This document shows, piece after piece, positions 34,317-42,380 of a stretch of 64,000 nt of DNA. The translations under genes and the position numbers were made by a program. Location: positions 434,001 to 498,000 of the forward strand of contig NZ_WHOA01000241.1 of NCBI RefSeq assembly GCF_013141715.1, in the 5' to 3' direction. The notes under the pieces are model-generated. The model worked only from the letters and a program-made list of their open reading frames with translations, had not been told where the DNA came from and did not search any database. The DNA is from Paenibacillus phytorum (GTDB taxonomy: Bacteria > Bacillota > Bacilli > Paenibacillales > NBRC-103111). Every line of letters begins with the position of its first letter. Position 1 is the first letter of the stretch.

Positions 34317-35270
34317 ATGAGAAAATGGAAAATGGTTATCGGAATGCTTGTTTTAGCGCTTACTTTTGTAGTCCCTGCAGCCATTCAGGCAAATGAGGGG
34401 ATAACGACAAAGGCACAAATTGTTTCGGGGGTAAGCTTCAGAGATCAAGCTAGTACTTCAAGCAATGTTATACGTTTATTGAAAACAAACGAAATTGTTA
34501 CCGTCACGGACTATGTAACGACGAATTGGTATAAAATCAAGGATGCACAGGGTGTAAGCGGATATGTTTCGACGAATAGTAAATATATAAAAATAACTAG
34601 CAATGCGGAAATCATCTATGGCGTAAACTTTCGCACACTTCCAGCTTCCGAACCCGGCTCTAAGATTATTCGGATGCTTAGTAAAGGGGAAGACATCCTC
34701 GTTACAGCAAAAGTCAATGACAGCTGGTATAAAATTCAAGACGCTAATGGAACTAGCGGGTATGTAAGCACAAATAGTAAATACATAAGCACTGATTTCT
34801 CTGTCATCAAACCCAATCTACCTCTCGCCGACGAAATTAAAGCTGTTATTGCAGCTGGCCAAGTTTACTTAGGCACTCCTTATGAATTTGGTTCGGTACG
34901 CAACGATACCACGACCTTCGATTGCTCGGATTTCATTCAAACGATGTTCTGGGATGCTCTACGATTCTCCGTACCTAGCGATTCACAAGCACAAGGCAAC
35001 TATGTTAAATCGTTAGGTCCTGTTAGTAAGGATTGGAAAAGTTTGAAACGTGGAGATCTGATGTTCTTCAGCAGCTACAAAGGGAGTAAAGCATCAGATT
35101 ATGATAACGTGAACGTTCTTACAGAACCGATCACGCATGTTGGACTTTATTTAGGAAATGGGAATATGCTGCATACGTATTCGATCGAATCCGGCGGAGT
35201 TCGTACGGATACGATCGATGGGAAGCAATGGGAAAATCGATTTTTGTTCGGCGGCAGTGTTTTACGATAA
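34317..35270 (+). CDS. Secreted NlpC/P60 endopeptidase with two SH3 domains
   Basis: A 317-residue exported peptidoglycan hydrolase. A signal peptide (MVIGMLVLALTFVVPAAIQA) is followed by two bacterial SH3 repeats near 30-90 and 95-155, both ending WYKI(K/Q)DA-GxSGYVSTNSKYI. The catalytic NlpC/P60 domain has the nucleophile in TFDCSDFIQ, His in ITHVGLYLGNG and the third residue in MLHTYS. Start ATG 34317 follows GGAGGA; GTG 34269 gives no signal peptide at the terminus. It is controlled by the c-di-GMP-I riboswitch upstream, tying wall remodelling to the motile/sessile signal. Confidence 0.9.
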   Translation: MRKWKMVIGMLVLALTFVVPAAIQANEGITTKAQIVSGVSFRDQASTSSNVIRLLKTNEIVTVTDYVTTNWYKIKDAQGVSGYVSTNSKYIKITSNAEIIYGVNFRTLPASEPGSKIIRMLSKGEDILVTAKVNDSWYKIQDANGTSGYVSTNSKYISTDFSVIKPNLPLADEIKAVIAAGQVYLGTPYEFGSVRNDTTTFDCSDFIQTMFWDALRFSVPSDSQAQGNYVKSLGPVSKDWKSLKRGDLMFFSSYKGSKASDYDNVNVLTEPITHVGLYLGNGNMLHTYSIESGGVRTDTIDGKQWENRFLFGGSVLR

Positions 35271-35315
35271 GTGATTGTTCGATCAGAGGAATTTTGCCAT
35301 ATACTATAGATAGGG

Positions 35316-35345
35316 GCGGATGCAGCTTCAGCATCCGCTTCTTCC
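35316..35345 (+). terminator. Terminator after the SH3/NlpC-P60 gene
   Basis: GCGGATGC, loop AGCTTCA, GCATCCGC, then TTCTTCCT. The T-run is interrupted. Confidence 0.65.
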
Positions 35346-35376
35346 TCATTCTAAGGAGAAAGGAAGAACCTTATCT

Positions 35377-35970
35377 TTGAAACCTTTGACGACGACCCAA
35401 CCACTGGAATTTCGGAACACAACGGAAAGAGGACTTAACCTAGATACCGTACACGAGCGTATTCTCCATTTCATGCGTCACGACCCCGTAGCAACCTACA
35501 AATTTATTATTGGTACGGATTGTCAGGTACACACAGGTCATACGAAATTCATTACCGGTGTAGTTATCCAGCGGTTAGGAAAAGGAGCGTGGGCGTGTTA
35601 TCGTCAAGTCATCGTTCATCGGGCCCTACATTCGATTAAGGAAAAGCTTTCGATGGAAACTGCTTTGAGTGAAGAAATTGCCATGTATTTTGATGAGTCT
35701 AAACGACAGGATATGGAAAATATTATTCTTCCACATCTGTATCAAGGTGCTTCCTTCGACATGTTTATTCATATTGATGCCGGTGACGATGAAAATAAGA
35801 ACAGGACGGCTAAATTCGTCCAAGAAATGGTGCGGAGAGTGGAATCTGTTGGTATGGTTCCTGTTATTAAACCAGATTGTTACGTAGCTTCGGCCTATGC
35901 CAATCGTTTTTCGAAAAAGCCGTATCAGCCAATTTATAAGAATCATGAGGTCATCGATGGAATCCTATAA
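35377..35970 (+). CDS. YkuK-like RNase H-fold protein (DUF458)
   Basis: About 197 residues of the DUF458/YkuK family, a predicted RNase H-like fold of unknown activity. The acidic pattern is visible in YKFIIGTDCQVHTGHTKF, and FIHIDAGDDENKNRTAKF is the second conserved block; PDCYVASAYANRFSKK closes the domain. The start is taken as TTG 35377 behind AAGGAGAAAGGAAG; frame-open sequence upstream runs through the preceding terminator. A 12-bp stem terminator follows. Confidence 0.8.
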   Translation: MKPLTTTQPLEFRNTTERGLNLDTVHERILHFMRHDPVATYKFIIGTDCQVHTGHTKFITGVVIQRLGKGAWACYRQVIVHRALHSIKEKLSMETALSEEIAMYFDESKRQDMENIILPHLYQGASFDMFIHIDAGDDENKNRTAKFVQEMVRRVESVGMVPVIKPDCYVASAYANRFSKKPYQPIYKNHEVIDGIL

Positions 35971-35980
35971 GAGAAATAGC

Positions 35981-36029
35981 AACCGTTAGTTCGAAGTGGT
36001 CACCTCGATCATAGGAACTGACGGTTTTG
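35981..36029 (+). terminator. Terminator after the YkuK-like gene
   Basis: AACCGTTAGTTC at 35981-35992 pairs with GAACTGACGGTT at 36015-36026 (one G-U) and is followed by TT-G-TTT. Confidence 0.75.
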
Positions 36030-36118
36030 TTTGGCCCAAGAAGGTTGTGAAAAGAGGATTCCTCCGCTTCTTAGCGAAATAATGCTTCTACAAGGTTAGA
36101 AAGAAAGGGGAGAACAAG

Positions 36119-36625
36119 ATGAGCAAAACATTTATAATAGAAGCCGTTATGCTAGCGGTGCATGGTCAGTTAATGCTGCCTGGGCAGCCTGTTACTTATG
36201 TGATACCTTATACCAGCATTCAGGAGTTATACGAGCTTCAGACAGGCAGTGAGCCGATCATGTTAGAGGAAGAAGACGATGGCTTCGTGAAGCAAATGAT
36301 TGGTGAGCTGATTGCTTTCTTCGAGGAATCTTTTAATAAGAAAAAAATTGAAAAAGCGTTAACTGTTCCATGGCGTAAAAGCCCACCTTTACCAATAAAT
36401 GAGTATGTCACCTTAATGATTGTTTTTGCGATCGACAATGAGGAGTATGGGGACAATTTCGACCCGATTGAAACCGAATTAATTCTGACGGCGATCAAAG
36501 AACAGGCTGCTCTGTTAACTGACCAGTTAGATTTCATTGAACGTATGGTTCAAGCAGGAATTCCAGTCGAAGCTTATGACGTAGAGGATTTTGAATTTGC
36601 GGTAGAAGGTGACAATCAGGTTTAG
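36119..36625 (+). CDS. Hypothetical protein
   Basis: A 168-residue acidic protein I do not recognise. AAGGGGAG precedes ATG 36119. Helices rich in hydrophobic and acidic residues dominate (QMIGELIAFFEESFNKKKIE, EQAALLTDQLDFIERMVQAG), with VPWRKSPPLPINEYVTLMIV in the middle. No signal peptide or catalytic motif is evident. It ends 24 bp before the APH-type kinase gene and probably shares its transcript. Confidence 0.65.
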   Translation: MSKTFIIEAVMLAVHGQLMLPGQPVTYVIPYTSIQELYELQTGSEPIMLEEEDDGFVKQMIGELIAFFEESFNKKKIEKALTVPWRKSPPLPINEYVTLMIVFAIDNEEYGDNFDPIETELILTAIKEQAALLTDQLDFIERMVQAGIPVEAYDVEDFEFAVEGDNQV

Positions 36626-36649
36626 AAAGAGGAGTTGAGGAATGCAATT

Positions 36650-37678
36650 ATGCGTGTCAAAGATCAAGAGGAGCAATTAACCTCACTGCCAACATACTGG
36701 TTTCCAGCTCAAACATGGTCCATGCGTGTTGGCGCGGGAGGTATGAATAATACAACTCGGTTCGTAGACGTGGAAGGTACTTCCTATGTTCTTCGATTGT
36801 ACGAAACTCATCGTGACATGGACAAAATAATTTTCGAGCATAGTGTTCTTTTGGCATTAGATAAAGAAAAAGATAAGCTTCACTTTCGTGTGCCTGTGCC
36901 CGTAGAGCTCCCAGCTGGGGGGACAGTTGTTCGATTAGACGCTAAGGAAGGCAAACTGGCTGCCTTATTTACGTACACAGATGGCTGCAATCCTACTTGG
37001 GGGAATACGCATCAACTGCTGCAATTCGGAGAGGCTGTCGGAAAGCTGTCATCTGCTCTGGCTGCGATTTCCATGGAACTTGAACCTGTCTACCCACCGT
37101 ACTATGAAATTGAACATATCCATCCCCGCTGCACGCCAGATGCGATTCAAGAGTTCTGTCTTCAACCACCAGAACCATTCAGGATGCAGCGCGATGAGCT
37201 TTCCTATATATTTGGTCGATTTGCTGCTTTTTATAAGGCTATTCCTTATCTTCGAAAGCTTCCACATCAACTCGTTCATGGTGATATCAACGGGTCTAAT
37301 ATGCTGGTTAATGCCGATGGTCAAATTACGGCCGTACTTGATTTTGAATTCGTAACGCTAGATGTTCGAGTTATGGAGTTAGCGGTCTGCTTATCAGATC
37401 TTATCGATCCCACTCTACCGTTAGAAGAACTGCGACGCAATTGTACTGCCTTTTACAAGGGGTATGGCCAATCGATTCATTTGAGAGAGGAAGAAATTGT
37501 GTTGTTGCCTCTTCTGATCGAGCTTCGTCGGTTGGATGTATTTATCCATTTTCTGGGAAGATATTTAGATGGGGTGGATGCTCAAGGGGTGCTCGTTGAT
37601 ATTATTCATAACACATTTAACAAAACGAAGTGGCTGCAAATGAATGGCTCGGAGCTTGTGCTTACTTTGCTCAAATAG
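36650..37678 (+). CDS. Phosphotransferase of the APH / CotS-like kinase family
   Basis: Kinase-like protein of about 342 residues. The catalytic loop is LVHGDINGSNMLVN and the metal-binding Asp is in AVLDFEFV, both diagnostic of aminoglycoside phosphotransferase-fold small-molecule kinases. The N-terminal lobe has TRFVDVEGTSYVLRLYETH, with Arg in place of the usual Lys of the ATP-binding strand. In spore formers this fold includes CotS/YtaA-type spore kinases and homoserine kinase-type proteins; the substrate is unknown. ATG 36650 is chosen with GAGG nine bases upstream; TTG 36635 is an alternative. Confidence 0.78.
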   Translation: MRVKDQEEQLTSLPTYWFPAQTWSMRVGAGGMNNTTRFVDVEGTSYVLRLYETHRDMDKIIFEHSVLLALDKEKDKLHFRVPVPVELPAGGTVVRLDAKEGKLAALFTYTDGCNPTWGNTHQLLQFGEAVGKLSSALAAISMELEPVYPPYYEIEHIHPRCTPDAIQEFCLQPPEPFRMQRDELSYIFGRFAAFYKAIPYLRKLPHQLVHGDINGSNMLVNADGQITAVLDFEFVTLDVRVMELAVCLSDLIDPTLPLEELRRNCTAFYKGYGQSIHLREEEIVLLPLLIELRRLDVFIHFLGRYLDGVDAQGVLVDIIHNTFNKTKWLQMNGSELVLTLLK

Positions 37679-37764
37679 CATGCGTGAAGATGGGGTAATC
37701 GTACAAGTGATAGTTCTCTGGATGGAATACCATATAGCACCAATTGAAAAGGTGGTGTTTAGGT

Positions 37765-37992
37765 ATGCCTAAAGGTGTTTATCGGGGCAATGTTCTCGCT
37801 ATGCCTAACTGTGGTCGTTTTTGCCGTAATGTGTGTACACGATTATTTGTTGTTGGGCGCAATCAATGTATTGCGGATTGTCTGCGGTGTGGTGGATTAC
37901 GCGGAAGTGCAAAGTCCACTGTGAAATCAAAAGGAAAAATGGCTCACAAATCAAAACGTAAATGTCATTGCGGCTGTGGCAAATGTAAATAA
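37765..37992 (+). CDS. Small basic Cys-rich protein
   Basis: A 75-residue protein with ten cysteines in three clusters: NCGRFCRNVC, QCIADCLRC and KCHCGCGKC at the C-terminus. The last 25 residues are very lysine-rich. AAGGTGGTG precedes ATG 37765. It has no signal peptide. The pattern suggests metal binding or a disulfide cross-linked spore coat protein; I do not recognise a family. A weak hairpin follows the gene. Confidence 0.6.
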   Translation: MPKGVYRGNVLAMPNCGRFCRNVCTRLFVVGRNQCIADCLRCGGLRGSAKSTVKSKGKMAHKSKRKCHCGCGKCK

Positions 37993-37997
37993 ATTTG

Positions 37998-38032
37998 AAA
38001 TAACTGGCGAAGGAATTCGGCAGTTTTATTTC
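37998..38032 (+). terminator. Weak terminator after the Cys-rich gene
   Basis: AAATAACTG-G-CGAA and TTCG-G-CAGTTTTATTT pair with one central mismatch. Confidence 0.45.
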
Positions 38033-38169
38033 TGATTGTAGGTAAAATAAATGCATGACTAACCTTGAGGTAAGTAAGACACGTTTTTTTCAGTTCTTTT
38101 TTTGTTGCCTCGGTTAACCTATACTAGTACTTAAGAAGCCAATTTACTGGTGAAACTTTGGTAGAAACA

Positions 38170-38204
38170 TACGAAGTAAGTTTTCTACGAAAACTCTGAG
38201 GAGG
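38170..38204 (+). repeat. Leader hairpin repeat, copy 2 (aldo/keto reductase leader)
   Basis: TACGAAGTAA, then the hairpin GTTTTCTACGAAAAC with TCTG (38180-38198, identical to 24380-24398), then AGGAGG seven bases before ATG 38211. It is the compact version of the element in front of miaB. Confidence 0.6.
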
Positions 38205-38210
38205 ACAAAC

Positions 38211-39200
38211 ATGGTCTATCAAGCAAGCTCAACGCGTTATGCAGAAATGAAATATAATCGTTCAGGCAAATCGGGACTTAAGCTCCCGGCCATTTCATTA
38301 GGTTTGTGGCACAATTTCGGTGGATTAGATCTCCATGAGAATGGAAGGGCTATGCTGCTTCGTTCTTTTGACTTAGGGATTACGCATTTTGATTTGGCTA
38401 ATAACTACGGGCCGCCACCAGGGTCAGCTGAGGAAATGTTTGGTAAGGTGTTGAAAAGTGACTTGGCCGCGTACCGCGATGAGTTGATCATCTCAACTAA
38501 AGCTGGTTACCACATGTGGGAAGGTCCTTACGGTGAGTGGGGCTCTAAGAAATATCTAGTATCCAGCTTGGATCAAAGTTTGAAAAGAATGGGATTGGAA
38601 TATGTAGATATTTTCTATTCACACAGACCGGATCCGAATATACCATTCGAAGAGACTATGGCTGCCCTGGATTTAATTGTTCGTCAAGGTAAAGCTTTGT
38701 ACATAGGACTTTCTAATTATACGGCAGAGCAAACGAAAGAAGCAGTAACGATTCTGAAAGGTCTGGGAACACCGCTGTTGATTCATCAACCTTCATACAG
38801 CATGTTGAATCGTTGGATTGAGAATGGCCTGCAGGATGTGCTGGATGAGTTTGGCGTAGGCAGCATCGCGTTTTGTCCGCTTGCACAAGGCCTGCTGACG
38901 AACAAGTACGTGAGTGGGGTGCCAAGTGATTCTCGCGCGGGTGGGAAGAGTCAATTCCTGAACACGAAAGATATTACGGAAGAGAAACTTGCACAAATTA
39001 ATCAACTGAATGAGATAGCGAGCAGTCGTGGACAAAGCTTGGCGCAAATGTCGCTAGCTTGGGTTCTTCGCGGCGAGCGAGTAACGTCAGCGTTGATTGG
39101 TGCAAGTCGTGTGTCTCAAATTGAAGAGAACGTAGCTGCACTTAAAAACCTAGCATTCTCTCCAGAAGAATTGGCTAAAATTGAAGAAATCCTGAAGTAA
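38211..39200 (+). CDS. Aldo/keto reductase (YghZ-like)
   Basis: NADPH-dependent oxidoreductase of 329 residues with the TIM-barrel AKR tetrad: Asp and Tyr in FDLANNYGPPPGSAEEMFG, Lys in IISTKAGYHMW and His in FYSHRPDPN. The segment SRYAEMKYNRSGKSGLKLP and the length match the YghZ (L-glyceraldehyde 3-phosphate reductase) subgroup. AGGAGG precedes ATG 38211. It converges with the recombinase gene with only three bases between the stop codons, which lie inside one palindrome. Confidence 0.9.
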   Translation: MVYQASSTRYAEMKYNRSGKSGLKLPAISLGLWHNFGGLDLHENGRAMLLRSFDLGITHFDLANNYGPPPGSAEEMFGKVLKSDLAAYRDELIISTKAGYHMWEGPYGEWGSKKYLVSSLDQSLKRMGLEYVDIFYSHRPDPNIPFEETMAALDLIVRQGKALYIGLSNYTAEQTKEAVTILKGLGTPLLIHQPSYSMLNRWIENGLQDVLDEFGVGSIAFCPLAQGLLTNKYVSGVPSDSRAGGKSQFLNTKDITEEKLAQINQLNEIASSRGQSLAQMSLAWVLRGERVTSALIGASRVSQIEENVAALKNLAFSPEELAKIEEILK

Positions 39201-39211
39201 TCTTCAGGATT
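39188..39211. terminator. Palindrome spanning both convergent stop codons
   Basis: AATCCTGAAG at 39188-39197 is perfectly complementary to CTTCAGGATT at 39202-39211 with loop TAAT. It contains the aldo/keto reductase TAA (39198-39200) and the recombinase stop (39204-39206, minus strand). No T-run follows on either side, so it may act as an mRNA 3'-end stabiliser rather than a strong terminator. Confidence 0.6.
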
Positions 39212-40286
39212 CCAGTCGTTTATCAATCGCTTCGGACATTGTTCTATCTGTGAGATGCGCATAGATTTGCGTTGTTTCAGGGGAAGCATGTCCGAGCTGC
39301 TCTTGGGTTTTGTACAAGTCATTCTGTAAGTAATAATCTGTGGCGAACGAGTGCCGCAGCTTGTGAACAGACAGGTAGGGCTTGCCGAAGCGCTTAGCGT
39401 ACTTGATAACGAGTTCTTGGATAGCCCGTTTCGTCATACGTTCGCCCTCTTTTTTGCCATTTGCGATGGCAAGGAAGAGGGCTTTTTCCTTTTTGAGCGG
39501 CTTATAGCGAGTTGAGCGGATGGCGATATAGTCCGTTAGAGCTTGAATAGCTTCATTACGGAAGTATACGGGAGTTTTGAACGTGTCATCATTCTTACCT
39601 TTGCGATATACGTATGTAAGCTTCTTCTTGAGGTCAATATCATCGACGTTCAGATTGAATACTTCCGATACACGTAGCCCTGAATTAAGTATGAGTGTAA
39701 TGATGCAAGTATCTCTTATTTTGTTCAACTCGTAGGAGTAGAGAGCTTGCTTATTGGTAGCTACATCGTGTTCATAGCCATGCTGCACATACGCAATAAA
39801 TTCAACGATCTCCTCTTCTTGAAGCAGCTTGCCCTCGAGTTTAGCGGCACTATCTTTGGGTCTATGCGAGCGTTTGATCTCCACTTTGGCCATCACATTC
39901 CGCTTCAGAAGCGGGTAGAAATTATCGTCCTCGGCAATTTGGCTTAAATAATGGAATAAGGAACGTAAAGCGGAAAGCTTACGGTTAATCGTCGTTTTCA
40001 CATTAGCCTGGACTTTACGAGTAGCTAGGAACATGCGGAAGTTGTCAACGCTATCCATATGTAATTTCTCCAAATCCTCCAGAGGAACTTGGTTCATTGA
40101 GGGAGCAGAACTTAATCCTTCGGCCAACAGCCAGGATAGAAAGATTTCGTAATCACGCACATACTCAAGTAAAGAGGATGGAGAGAGGTCTGGCAGCTTA
40201 TAATTGATAAATTTCTCAATATACCACGGCATAGTAGGGATTCTTTTTTCTAATTCAAGGCGATCTTTGACTTTAATGATGTTCAT
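39204..40286 (-). CDS. xerS: Tyrosine recombinase XerS
   Basis: A 360-residue tyrosine recombinase of the XerS type, which acts alone in chromosome dimer resolution in place of XerC/XerD. The N-terminal core-binding domain (WYIEKFINYKLPDLSPSSLL) is longer than in XerC/D. Catalytic residues are visible: Arg in NSGLRVSEVFN, Lys in YRKGKND, HxxR in HKLRHSFAT, and His/Tyr in LGHASPETTQIYAHL. ATG 40286 has GAGGTGA ten bases upstream on the minus strand. A second tyrosine recombinase lies at 49.7 kb. I did not find a dif-like site next to this gene. Confidence 0.87.
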   Translation of the reverse strand: MNIIKVKDRLELEKRIPTMPWYIEKFINYKLPDLSPSSLLEYVRDYEIFLSWLLAEGLSSAPSMNQVPLEDLEKLHMDSVDNFRMFLATRKVQANVKTTINRKLSALRSLFHYLSQIAEDDNFYPLLKRNVMAKVEIKRSHRPKDSAAKLEGKLLQEEEIVEFIAYVQHGYEHDVATNKQALYSYELNKIRDTCIITLILNSGLRVSEVFNLNVDDIDLKKKLTYVYRKGKNDDTFKTPVYFRNEAIQALTDYIAIRSTRYKPLKKEKALFLAIANGKKEGERMTKRAIQELVIKYAKRFGKPYLSVHKLRHSFATDYYLQNDLYKTQEQLGHASPETTQIYAHLTDRTMSEAIDKRLES

Positions 40287-40401
40287 AGGTAAATGTCACC
40301 TCACTAGCTTCTTCTTGCTGTTAGTATAGCAGTGGGTAAGGAAAATTGGTAGAAGAAGGTCGATTCGAAGAATATGACCCTGTGTTAATATAAAATGTAC
40401 C

Positions 40402-40428
40402 AAACTATTCTACGCAGTCGCACGTCTT
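40402..40428 (+). promoter_or_regulatory. Candidate ECF sigma autoregulated promoter
   Basis: AAAC at 40402-40405 and CGTCTT at 40423-40428 are 17 bp apart, resembling the AAC / CGTC pattern of Bacillus ECF promoters such as the sigV promoter. It precedes a sigV-like gene, consistent with autoregulation. Confidence 0.5.
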
Positions 40429-40463
40429 AGCCATACAAGACCAAATCTTATACGCGCGTAGAA
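40408..40463 (+). promoter_or_regulatory. Inverted repeat in the sigV leader
   Basis: TTCTACGC at 40408-40415 and GCGTAGAA at 40456-40463 are perfect complements, enclosing an inner stem GTCTT/AAGAC (40424-40428, 40437-40441). The right arm ends at the AAAGGAG ribosome site. Confidence 0.45.
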
Positions 40464-40484
40464 AAAGGAGCGTCTTTTAACCTC

Positions 40485-40994
40485 ATGACGATGAATGGCA
40501 AGTTAGAAAAGTTGCTTATTGCATGTATTACGGAACATAAAGAAAATGTGTATCGTCTAGCTTACAGTTACGTTAAAAATTCGGAAGATGCCCTCGATGT
40601 CGTTCAAGACGCCATACATAAGGCTTTTGCCTCAGCCGGCTCTCTGAAAGACACCGCATCCATAAAGAGCTGGTTTTACAGGATTGTTGTAAATACTTCA
40701 TTGGATTTCTTGAGGAAGCATAAGAAAATTCAAGTTGTTGATGAAATCACGATGGAATCGTATGCTCAAGGCAGTGAAGATGCCTATGCCAATATTGATC
40801 TGGAAAGGGCACTGGATGATTTGCCGACAATCTATCGAAGTGTGATCGTACTAAGATTTTTTGAGGATTTGAAGATTGATGAAATCGCCGAGGTTTTACA
40901 AGAAAACATCAGTACGATAAAAACGCGATTGTATCAAGCCCTCCGATTACTCCGGATTAAAATGGTCGACGATAAGTTAGAGGAGGTCAACTAA
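40485..40994 (+). CDS. sigV: ECF sigma factor, SigV-like
   Basis: Extracytoplasmic-function sigma factor of 169 residues. Region 2 is visible as ENVYRLAYSYVKNSEDALDV then IKSWFYRIVVNTSLDFLRKH, and region 4 as LPTIYRSVIVLRFFEDLKI and IAEVLQENISTIKTRLYQAL. AAAGGAG lies 14 bases before ATG 40485; an alternative ATG is two codons later. The next gene encodes an RsiV-like anti-sigma factor, which identifies this as the SigV type, induced by lysozyme in B. subtilis and Enterococcus. Confidence 0.87.
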   Translation: MTMNGKLEKLLIACITEHKENVYRLAYSYVKNSEDALDVVQDAIHKAFASAGSLKDTASIKSWFYRIVVNTSLDFLRKHKKIQVVDEITMESYAQGSEDAYANIDLERALDDLPTIYRSVIVLRFFEDLKIDEIAEVLQENISTIKTRLYQALRLLRIKMVDDKLEEVN

Positions 40995-40995
40995 A

Positions 40996-41871
40996 ATGAA
41001 TGAGAAAATAGAACAAATGAAACAACACTATATGGATATTCCGATTCCAAAAGAACTGGATTTTATCGTAAACAAAGCCATTAAGCAAAATAAGAAAAAG
41101 AAAAACAATTTTAAATGGGGATTTGCAGTTGCAGCAGCGGCTATCTTGTTTGTCACAGGTATCAATACTAGTCCTACTTTGGCCCATGCTTTATCTGAGG
41201 TGCCTCTCGTTGGAGACGTCGTTAAGGTGCTAACTTTTAGAGAATATAAGTTCAATGATGGAACCTATAAAGCTAATTTAGAAGTGCCTGTAATCACGAA
41301 TCTGGATAATAAAACCTTGGAAAATACTCTGAATAACAAATATCTGGAAGAAGGCAAGAAGTTATATGCTGACTTCATGATTGAGATGGAAAGTTTGAAG
41401 GAAAATGGCGGTGGTCATGTAGGTGTAGAAAGCGGTTATGTCATCAAAACTGATAACGATCACATCCTTTCAGTGGGAAGATACGTGGTAAATACGGTCG
41501 GATCCTCCTCAACAACATTCAAATACGACACAATCGACAAGAAGAAACAATTGCTGATCACTTTGCCAAGTTTGTTTAAAGATGAAGCATATATCCGTGT
41601 TATTAGTGAAAATGTTAAGGAGCAAATGAAGGAACAGATGAAGCGGGACCCGCAGAAGATTTATTGGGTTGAAGGTGTTTCTAATAAGGTAAATTCATAC
41701 TTTAAAACCATCACGAAGGATCAAAACTTTTACATCAATACGAATGGTCAACTCGTTATCTCTTTCCAGAAATACGAGGTCTCTCCTGGTTATATGGGCG
41801 TTGTAGAGTTTATTATTCCGACTTCTGTGCTGTCTGATATTTTGACGATGAAAGGCGAGTATATTCAATAG
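40996..41871 (+). CDS. rsiV: Anti-sigma factor RsiV-like (DUF4179/DUF3298)
   Basis: A 291-residue membrane anti-sigma factor. A cytoplasmic N-terminus binds the sigma factor; one membrane segment lies near 36-56 (WGFAVAAAAILFVTGINTSP); the extracellular part has a DUF3298-like domain (SVGRYVVNTVGSSSTTFKYD, LPSLFKDEAYIRVISENV). In B. subtilis RsiV is the direct lysozyme receptor and is destroyed by regulated proteolysis to free SigV. AGAGGAG at the sigV end serves as its ribosome site; only one base separates the genes. Lysozyme as the signal is inferred from homology. Confidence 0.82.
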   Translation: MNEKIEQMKQHYMDIPIPKELDFIVNKAIKQNKKKKNNFKWGFAVAAAAILFVTGINTSPTLAHALSEVPLVGDVVKVLTFREYKFNDGTYKANLEVPVITNLDNKTLENTLNNKYLEEGKKLYADFMIEMESLKENGGGHVGVESGYVIKTDNDHILSVGRYVVNTVGSSSTTFKYDTIDKKKQLLITLPSLFKDEAYIRVISENVKEQMKEQMKRDPQKIYWVEGVSNKVNSYFKTITKDQNFYINTNGQLVISFQKYEVSPGYMGVVEFIIPTSVLSDILTMKGEYIQ

Positions 41872-41935
41872 GAATAAAAAAAGGAACATTTACTAAAATT
41901 AATCGGGTATGAAAAATTCAGCTGGGGGTATCTCA

Positions 41936-42259
41936 ATGCAACAACAACAAACGCCGCAACAAAATCAACAAGGTTTTGAGCAAATAAAAGAAGCTGCCCA
42001 AAAAGCAGAGCAAGCTGCTGAACAAACGCTGCAAGTTGCTCAGGAGATTTATTCACAGGCGACTGAAGCTGCACTGACCGAAGCAGAACAACAGCTGCAA
42101 GATCTTCAGGGACAAATCCAACAAGCCCAGCAAAAGACAGAAGATTTAAAACAAGAATTACAAACGACACAAGAATCGCAGCAATCTCAACAATCTCAAC
42201 AACAATCTCAGCATTCTCAACAATCTTCGCAGTCTCATCAATCCCATCAAACCCAATAG
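41936..42259 (+). CDS. Gln-rich low-complexity protein
   Basis: About 107 residues, roughly a third of them Gln. The centre is an amphipathic coiled coil (EAAQKAEQAAEQTLQVAQEI, AEQQLQDLQGQIQQAQQKTE), and the C-terminus is a Gln/Ser/His tail of SQQSQQ-type repeats. It has no signal peptide. ATG 41936 is preferred with GGGGG eight bases upstream; ATG 41909 would add nine residues. No family is recognised. A second Gln-rich protein lies 3 kb downstream. Confidence 0.65.
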   Translation: MQQQQTPQQNQQGFEQIKEAAQKAEQAAEQTLQVAQEIYSQATEAALTEAEQQLQDLQGQIQQAQQKTEDLKQELQTTQESQQSQQSQQQSQHSQQSSQSHQSHQTQ

Positions 42260-42281
42260 CGCAACGTAAGAGAGTTAGCGT

Positions 42282-42314
42282 AAAAAGTCTGTGCATCTGC
42301 AACAGGCTTTTTTT
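42282..42314 (+). terminator. Terminator after the Gln-rich gene
   Basis: AAAAAGTCTGT pairs with ACAGGCTTTTT (one G-U) across GCATCTGCA, followed by a T-run. Confidence 0.82.
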
Positions 42315-42339
42315 GCTTAGAGGGGTCGCAAAAAAAGTG

Positions 42340-42369
42340 TTGTCTGTACATGACATCATGTGTTAATAT
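42340..42369 (+). promoter_or_regulatory. Probable promoter of the riboswitch-ABC transcript
   Basis: TTGTCT at 42340-42345 and TAATAT at 42364-42369 with an 18-bp spacer; the start point would be just before the aptamer. Confidence 0.55.
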
Positions 42370-42380
42370 GTGGAAAATAA

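Noticed and set aside
39204..40286. Phage integrase marking a prophage
   Set aside because: The protein is XerS-like with a long core-binding domain, and no phage genes or attachment repeats flank it.
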